This document shows, piece by piece, positions 59,699-64,000 of a stretch of DNA of 64,000 bases. A program made the position numbers and the translations under genes. Within the stretch, counting starts at the first letter, position 1. Each line of letters opens with the position of its first letter. Location: NCBI RefSeq assembly GCF_016907715.1, contig NZ_JAFBCM010000001.1:1426001-1490000 (forward strand), given 5' to 3'. The stretch comes from Tenggerimyces flavus (GTDB lineage Bacteria; Actinomycetota; Actinomycetes; Propionibacteriales; Actinopolymorphaceae). The notes below the pieces were generated by a model. The model was given only the letters and a program-made list of their open reading frames with translations. It was not told the DNA's origin and ran no database searches.

Positions 59699-60907
59699 GT
59701 GTCAACGTCAGGCTCGACGATCGCGGCCGGCTCGGCCGGGACGGTCGAGACGAGGTTTCTGGACCTGCCGGCTCCGGTGCCGCTCGACTGTGGACGTTCG
59801 CTGCATCCGGTCCGGGTGGCGTACGAGACGTACGGAACGCTCTCGCCCGCGCGCGACAACGTGATCCTGGTCTGTCACGCGCTCAGCGGCGACGCGCACG
59901 CCGCCGGATACTCCGCGGCACCGTCCGCCGAGGCGAGCACGCGGGACGGGTTCGGCGCGGACGACCGCGACGGCTCGGCGGGCAAGGCGCTCGGCTGGTG
60001 GGACGGGATGATCGGGCCGGGCAAGGCGTTCGACACCGACCGCTTCTTCGTCGTCTCCACCAACCTGCTCGGCGGCTGCCGCGGGACGACCGGGCCGTCG
60101 TCGGTCGACCAGGCGACCGGCAAGCCGTACGGAACGGACTTTCCGGTGATCACGGTCGCCGACATGGTCCGGGTCGAGCGGGCGTTCCTGGACGAGCTCG
60201 GCATCGCCCGGTTGGCAGCGGTCGCCGGTGGGTCGCTGGGCGGCATGCAGGCGCTGGAGTGGGCGGTCTCGTACCCCGACCAGGTCGACGCCGCCGTCGT
60301 CATCGCGAGCACGCACGCCCTGGGGCCGCAGGGCGTGGCGTGGAACGCGATCGCCCGCGACGCGATCATGCGCGACCCGGCCTGGCAGGGCGGCCACTAC
60401 TACGGCACCGGCTCCGCGCCGTCCGACGGGATGGGCATCGCGCGGATGGTCGGCCACATCACCTACCTGTCCGCCCCGGCGTTGGACGACAAGTTCGGCC
60501 GGCGGCTGCAGTTCGCCGACGACATCCGCTACACGTTGACCGAGCCGGAGTACGAGGTCGAGAGCTACCTGCGCTACCAGGCCGCCTCGTTCGTCAAGCG
60601 GTTCGACGCGAACACCTATCTCTACACGTCGCGCGCGCTGACCTACTTCGACCTCGCGCGCTCGTACGGCTCGGGCTCTTTGGAGCGTGCGCTGGACCGC
60701 GTGGCCGCGCGGGCGTTGCTGATCGCGTTCAGCTCCGACTGGCTTTACCCGCCGTCGGCGTCGACGGAGATCGCGGATGCCCTGCGTACGTTGGGCAAAC
60801 CGGTCGAGCTCCAGGTGATCGACGCGCCGTACGGGCATGACTGCTTCCTGCTCGAGGAAGCCCGGCAGACCCCGATCATCCGTCGTTTCCTGGAGGAGCC
60901 TTCGTGA
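59699..60907 (+). CDS. metX: Homoserine O-acetyltransferase
   Basis: A 402-residue alpha/beta-hydrolase enzyme that acetylates homoserine with acetyl-CoA, the entry to methionine synthesis by direct sulfhydrylation. The nucleophile Ser is in AVAGGSLGGMQALEWAVSYP; the triad Asp is in FSSDWLYPPS and the His in PYGHDCFLLEE. NLLGGCRGTTGPSSVDQATG is the family substrate loop. GTG 59699 suits the leaderless promoter. The metY start overlaps its stop (GTGA), so the two consecutive enzymes are made together. Confidence 0.95.
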   Translation: MSTSGSTIAAGSAGTVETRFLDLPAPVPLDCGRSLHPVRVAYETYGTLSPARDNVILVCHALSGDAHAAGYSAAPSAEASTRDGFGADDRDGSAGKALGWWDGMIGPGKAFDTDRFFVVSTNLLGGCRGTTGPSSVDQATGKPYGTDFPVITVADMVRVERAFLDELGIARLAAVAGGSLGGMQALEWAVSYPDQVDAAVVIASTHALGPQGVAWNAIARDAIMRDPAWQGGHYYGTGSAPSDGMGIARMVGHITYLSAPALDDKFGRRLQFADDIRYTLTEPEYEVESYLRYQAASFVKRFDANTYLYTSRALTYFDLARSYGSGSLERALDRVAARALLIAFSSDWLYPPSASTEIADALRTLGKPVELQVIDAPYGHDCFLLEEARQTPIIRRFLEEPS

Positions 60908-62217
60908 GCGACCGCGTCGAACAGGACCGCGCGTTCGGATTCGAGACTCGGCAGCTGCATGCCGGGCAACGCCCCGACCCGAACACCGGTGCGCGAGCGG
61001 TGCCGATCTTCCAGACGACCAGCTACGTCTTCGAGGACCCCGAGTCGGCGGCCGCGTACTTCAACCTGCAGGAGTACGGCAACACGTACTCGCGGATCAT
61101 GAACCCGACCGTCGCGGTCTTCGAGGAACGGGTGGCGAACCTCGAGGGTGGCGCCGGCGGGGTCGCGTTCGCCAGTGGGATCGCCGCGCAGGCCGCAGCT
61201 CTGTTCACCCTGCTGCAGCCCGGCGACCACGTGGTCTCGTCGTCGGCGTTGTACGGCGGAACGGTCAACCAGTTCAAGCACCTGCTGCGCAAGATGAACG
61301 TCGAGCTGTCGTGGGTCGATCCGGACTCTCCCGACGCGTGGCGGGGGGCCGTGCGGGAGAACACCAAGGCGTTCTTCGGCGAGACGATCGGCAACCCCGG
61401 CGGGAACGTGCTGGACATCGAGACCCTGGCGTCGATCGCGCACAAGCACCAGCTGCCGTTGATCGTCGACAACACGTTCGCGACGCCGTACCTCTGCCGG
61501 CCGATCGAGTGGGGCGCGGACATCGTGGTCCACTCGGCGACGAAGTTCATCGGTGGGCACGGGACGAGCATCGGCGGCGTGGTGGTCGAGGCCGGAACTT
61601 TCGACTGGTCGAACGGGCGCTTTCCGGTCGTCGCCGATCCCTCGCCGGCCTACCACGGGCTGCAGTTCCACGAAACTTTCGGAACGTACGGCTACCTGAT
61701 GAAGCTGCGAGCCGAAACGTTGCGGGATCTCGGCGGGGCGTTGTCGCCGTTCAACGCGTTCCTGTTCCTGCAGGGGTTGGAGACGTTGTCGCTGCGGATG
61801 CAACGGCACGTGGAGAACGCCGGCGCGGTCGCCGCGTTCCTCGAGTCGCACGAGCTGGCGTCGAACGTGACGTACGCCGGCCTGCCCGGCAGCTCGTACC
61901 GGCCGCTGGTGGAGAAGTACCTGCCCGGCGGCGCCGGCGCGGTCTTCTCGTTCGACTGCGCCGGTGGCCGCCAGGGTGGGCAGGACCTCATCCGCGGCGT
62001 CTCGCTCTGGTCGCATCTGGCGAACGTGGGCGACGCGAAGAGCCTGATCATCCATCCGGCGAGTACGACGCACCGCCAGCTCAGCGACGCCGAGCTCGCG
62101 GCGGCCGGCGTGGGGCCGGGGACGGTGCGGCTGTCGGTCGGGACCGAGTCGGTGGACGACCTGCTCTGGGATCTGTCGCAGGGGTTTGCCTTTGTGGAGA
62201 AGGGTTTGACGACGTGA
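60904..62217 (+). CDS. metY: O-acetylhomoserine sulfhydrylase
   Basis: A 437-residue PLP enzyme of the Cys/Met metabolism fold that joins sulfide to O-acetylhomoserine to give homocysteine. TRQLHAGQRPDPNTGARAVP opens the family; NTYSRIMNPT contacts PLP phosphate, LIVDNTFATPYLCRPIEWGA holds the ring-binding Asp, and HSATKFIGGHGTSIGG the PLP-lysine. The length (437) fits MetY rather than the shorter MetB/MetC. GTG 60904 overlaps the metX stop. Confidence 0.95.
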   Translation: MSDRVEQDRAFGFETRQLHAGQRPDPNTGARAVPIFQTTSYVFEDPESAAAYFNLQEYGNTYSRIMNPTVAVFEERVANLEGGAGGVAFASGIAAQAAALFTLLQPGDHVVSSSALYGGTVNQFKHLLRKMNVELSWVDPDSPDAWRGAVRENTKAFFGETIGNPGGNVLDIETLASIAHKHQLPLIVDNTFATPYLCRPIEWGADIVVHSATKFIGGHGTSIGGVVVEAGTFDWSNGRFPVVADPSPAYHGLQFHETFGTYGYLMKLRAETLRDLGGALSPFNAFLFLQGLETLSLRMQRHVENAGAVAAFLESHELASNVTYAGLPGSSYRPLVEKYLPGGAGAVFSFDCAGGRQGGQDLIRGVSLWSHLANVGDAKSLIIHPASTTHRQLSDAELAAAGVGPGTVRLSVGTESVDDLLWDLSQGFAFVEKGLTT

Positions 62218-62702
62218 CCGAGCTCGATCTCGCGCGCTACCAGGACCCGTTGGTGATCCAGCGCGTCCTCCACACGGCGAAGACGATCGCGATCGTGGGG
62301 CTGTCGGACAACGAGCTGCGGGCGAGCAACTTCGTCGGGTATTACCTCAAGCGGCACGACTACAACGTGATCCCGGTGAACCCGCGCGCGACCTCGATCC
62401 TCGGCGCGACGTCGTACCCCACCCTGGCCGACGTCCCCGAGCCCGTGGACGTCGTCAACGTCTTCCGCGCGCCGGCCGCGCTGCCGGGGATCGCGGCGGA
62501 GGCCGTCGCGATCGGCGCCAGCGCGCTGTGGTGCCAGTTCGGCGTGATCAACGCCGAGGGCGCGAAGGTCGCGGAGGACGGCGGCCTGACCGTCGTCATG
62601 GACCGCTGCCTGAAGGTCGAACACGCCCGCTTCGTCGGCCGCATGCACTGGCTGGGCTTCAACACCCAGCGCATCACCTCGGTACGGTCCGGCCTGCAGT
62701 AA
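62214..62702 (+). CDS. CoA-binding-domain protein
   Basis: A 162-residue Rossmann protein of the YccU/CoA_binding_2 type. TIAIVGLSDNELRASNFVGY is the nucleotide-binding first strand and loop; VIPVNPRATSILGATSYPTL and EPVDVVNVFRAPAALPGIAA follow, and the end has RCLKVEHARF. GTG 62214 overlaps the metY stop (GTGA), the third such overlap in this operon. Its place after metX-metY suggests a role in sulfur or acetyl-CoA use, but this is inference. It overlaps the convergent TetR gene by 29 bp. Confidence 0.9.
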   Translation: MTELDLARYQDPLVIQRVLHTAKTIAIVGLSDNELRASNFVGYYLKRHDYNVIPVNPRATSILGATSYPTLADVPEPVDVVNVFRAPAALPGIAAEAVAIGASALWCQFGVINAEGAKVAEDGGLTVVMDRCLKVEHARFVGRMHWLGFNTQRITSVRSGLQ

Positions 62703-63315
62703 CGACGCAGAGCGCTCGCTCGGCGAGGTCGCTGAGGGTGCTCGCCGTCTTGGCCACCGACAGGCCGCGGCTGGTGTGCAGGAGGTCGAACGCGTCGAAG
62801 CTGGTCAGGACGAACAGCTGGTCGACGGCCTCGCGCTGCGTCACCTCCGCACGGAGACATCCCTGCTCCTGCAGGCGTTTCGCGAGGTAGCGCATGCCGC
62901 CGAGGCGGCCGTCCTCGAGTCGCTGAACGGCGCCGGCGAACGCTTCGGGGTCGAGGTGGGCGCCGGAGTAGAGGGCGCGCAGAACGTCGCGCTCGGCCGC
63001 GTACGCCTTGCTGCCCGCGCGGAACGAGCCGCGCAGATGCTCGCGCGCGTCCGGGTCGTGCACCGCATCGCTGATCGCGCGGAAGCCCGAACGTTCGAAC
63101 ACGTACACCGCGAGCGCGTCGAACAGTCCCGCGCGCGACTCGAACACCAGGTAGATCGTCGACCGCGCCACCCCGGCGTCGCGCGCGACCTGGTCGACGC
63201 TGACGGCCGCGGCGGGCGCGGCGCGGAGGCGTTCGTACATCGCCTCGAGCACGCGCTGCCGGGTCTCCTCGGCGGTGGCGGCGCGGGTTCGCTGCTCGTA
63301 CTTGCGCGGACTCAT
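62674..63315 (-). CDS. TetR-family regulator beside an FAD monooxygenase
   Basis: A 213-residue repressor. RQRVLEAMYERLRAAPAAAV and ARDAGVARSTIYLVFESRAG are the helix-turn-helix; the C-terminal domain has VDQLFVLTSFDAFDLLHTSR. It is divergent from the monooxygenase gene at 63413, and three evenly spaced near-palindromes fill the gap. It most likely represses that gene until an aromatic-type substrate is present. A TAGGAT hexamer (63324-63329, minus strand) 9-14 nt before the ATG suggests a very short leader. Confidence 0.92.
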   Translation of the reverse strand: MSPRKYEQRTRAATAEETRQRVLEAMYERLRAAPAAAVSVDQVARDAGVARSTIYLVFESRAGLFDALAVYVFERSGFRAISDAVHDPDAREHLRGSFRAGSKAYAAERDVLRALYSGAHLDPEAFAGAVQRLEDGRLGGMRYLAKRLQEQGCLRAEVTQREAVDQLFVLTSFDAFDLLHTSRGLSVAKTASTLSDLAERALCVVTAGRTVPR

Positions 63316-63339
63316 GGACCGCGATCCTAGATTCCGGTT

Positions 63340-63388
63340 GACAGCATGTCCAGTCAAAGACACACTGTCTCGTGAAAGACAAGCTGTC
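63340..63388. promoter_or_regulatory. Three-fold operator array at 19-bp spacing
   Basis: GACAGCATGTC (63340), GACACACTGTC (63359) and GACAAGCTGTC (63378) share GACA-N3-TGTC and start exactly 19 bp apart; the bases after each also agree (TCAAA, TGAAA, TGAAA). A TTGACA -35 at 63338 overlaps the first, so binding would block the promoter of the monooxygenase. Confidence 0.7.
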
Positions 63389-63412
63389 CGATGAAATCTG
63401 GAAGAGGAACTG

Positions 63413-64000
63413 ATGAGAAGCAAGGTGCTCGTCTGCGGCGCCGGCCCCGCGGGTCTGGTCGCCGCGATCACGCTGGCGCACGCCGGCGTCGACGTGCTGC
63501 TGGTCGAGCGGAGGCCGGACACGTTGACGTTGCCGCGGGCGACCGCGATCAGTACGCGGACGATGGAGATCCTGCGCTCGTGGGGCCTGGAGCCCGCGGT
63601 GCGCGCGGTCGCGATGGACCTGAAGGAGCGCGGCTGGATCACGTTCGCGCTCACGTCGAACGAAGGCATGGAGTTACAGGAGGGCTTCCCGACGGCCGCC
63701 GAGGCCGCCGAGGTGAGCCCGACGAGGCCTGCGCTCGCGCCGCAGGACGACTTGGAGCGCGTGCTGGTCGAGCACCTGCGCTCGCTGCCGTCCGCGCGTG
63801 TCGAGTACGGCGTCGAGCTGGTCGGCCTGGCGCAGGACGACGACGGCGTGACGGTGGAGCTGCGTGGCGCGGCGCCGCGTTCGGTGCGCGTCGACTACGT
63901 GATCGGTGCGGACGGTGTCGCGAGCACGGTGCGTTCGCAGCTCGGCATCGTGCTGGAGGGCGTGGACGACCTCGTGACGCACGCGGCGACGCAGTTCCGC
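63413..64000 (+). CDS. FAD-dependent aromatic monooxygenase (partial, runs off the end)
   Basis: The first 196 codons of a gene cut by the window end. The product is a PheA/TfdB/MhpA-type flavin hydroxylase: KVLVCGAGPAGLVAAITLAH is the FAD Rossmann motif, RATAISTRTMEILRSWGLEP the conserved DG-side region, and VIGADGVASTVRSQLGI the DG fingerprint that binds FAD and NADPH. It would hydroxylate an aromatic or polyketide-like substrate. ATG 63413 is preceded by GAAGAGGAA. It lies behind a three-fold operator array and is divergent from its probable TetR repressor. Confidence 0.9.
   Translation, partial: MRSKVLVCGAGPAGLVAAITLAHAGVDVLLVERRPDTLTLPRATAISTRTMEILRSWGLEPAVRAVAMDLKERGWITFALTSNEGMELQEGFPTAAEAAEVSPTRPALAPQDDLERVLVEHLRSLPSARVEYGVELVGLAQDDDGVTVELRGAAPRSVRVDYVIGADGVASTVRSQLGIVLEGVDDLVTHAATQFR

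Overview
The window is 64 kb of very high G+C DNA with closely packed genes, many GTG starts, 4-bp ATGA/GTGA overlaps, Tat signals, F420/LLM flavoenzymes, a GTP-type PEP carboxykinase, a DUF222/HNH (13E12-type) gene and an IS110 transposase. This is an actinomycete chromosome. The gene style suits Propionibacteriales such as Kribbella or Actinopolymorpha, but that placement is an inference from style only. No rRNA, tRNA, CRISPR array or prophage was seen.

Layout: 0.1-6 kb holds a TetR/LLM divergent pair, a Tat-exported flavin amine oxidase, an acyltransferase fused to a helical domain, and a nucleotidyltransferase. 6-9.4 kb (minus) holds a small coiled-coil membrane protein, an SPFH-like lipoprotein, a RspA/ManD-type enolase-superfamily enzyme and a GH5 glycosidase. 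9.7-14.8 kb holds a PhoD-type phosphatase, pckG and a Nudix hydrolase. 14.8-18.6 kb is a mobile or repeat-rich stretch: a pyrimidine-rich gene-free tract, a structured dispersed repeat, a DUF222/HNH gene and an IS110-group element with a likely bridge-RNA leader. 18.7-36 kb is an envelope locus: a 3008-residue secreted beta-helix/Ig-like protein, two paralogous histidine kinases around one response regulator, an acidic-tailed membrane protein, a small secreted repeat protein and a class A PBP with a Gly/Asp-rich tail. 36-46 kb carries GNAT, MerR-VOC, PCD-VOC and TetR genes, a winged-helix gene facing a truncated PPDK-like protein, a POT transporter and a subtilase. 46.5-49.6 kb is a TetR-ABC exporter operon. 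49.6-50.8 kb is a gene-free island full of stem-loops. 50.8-64 kb holds BON-LLM-GH13, phoU, a sialidase-like secreted enzyme, DUF5995, a cupin, FAD enzyme/OsmC, metX-metY-CoA-binding protein, and a TetR facing an FAD monooxygenase cut by the window end.

The two most interesting signals are regulatory or structural. First, the response-regulator locus carries five clusters of an RTGAGA motif, mostly repeated every 11 bp, in front of the secreted protein genes and the signalling genes. This looks like a local OmpR-type regulon. Second, three related stem-loop elements (15477-15705, 49945-50084 on the minus strand, 50458-50688) share an outer stem ending in GTCAAGGG/CCCTTGAC, while their inner stems differ in sequence but keep pairing. 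That is the covariation expected of a structured RNA or DNA element. I do not recognise this family.

Several genes appear leaderless: a TANNNT hexamer sits 12-13 nt before the start codon (773-, 5259, 14452, 40316-, 59699). In one case a shared -10 sits between starts only 17 bp apart.
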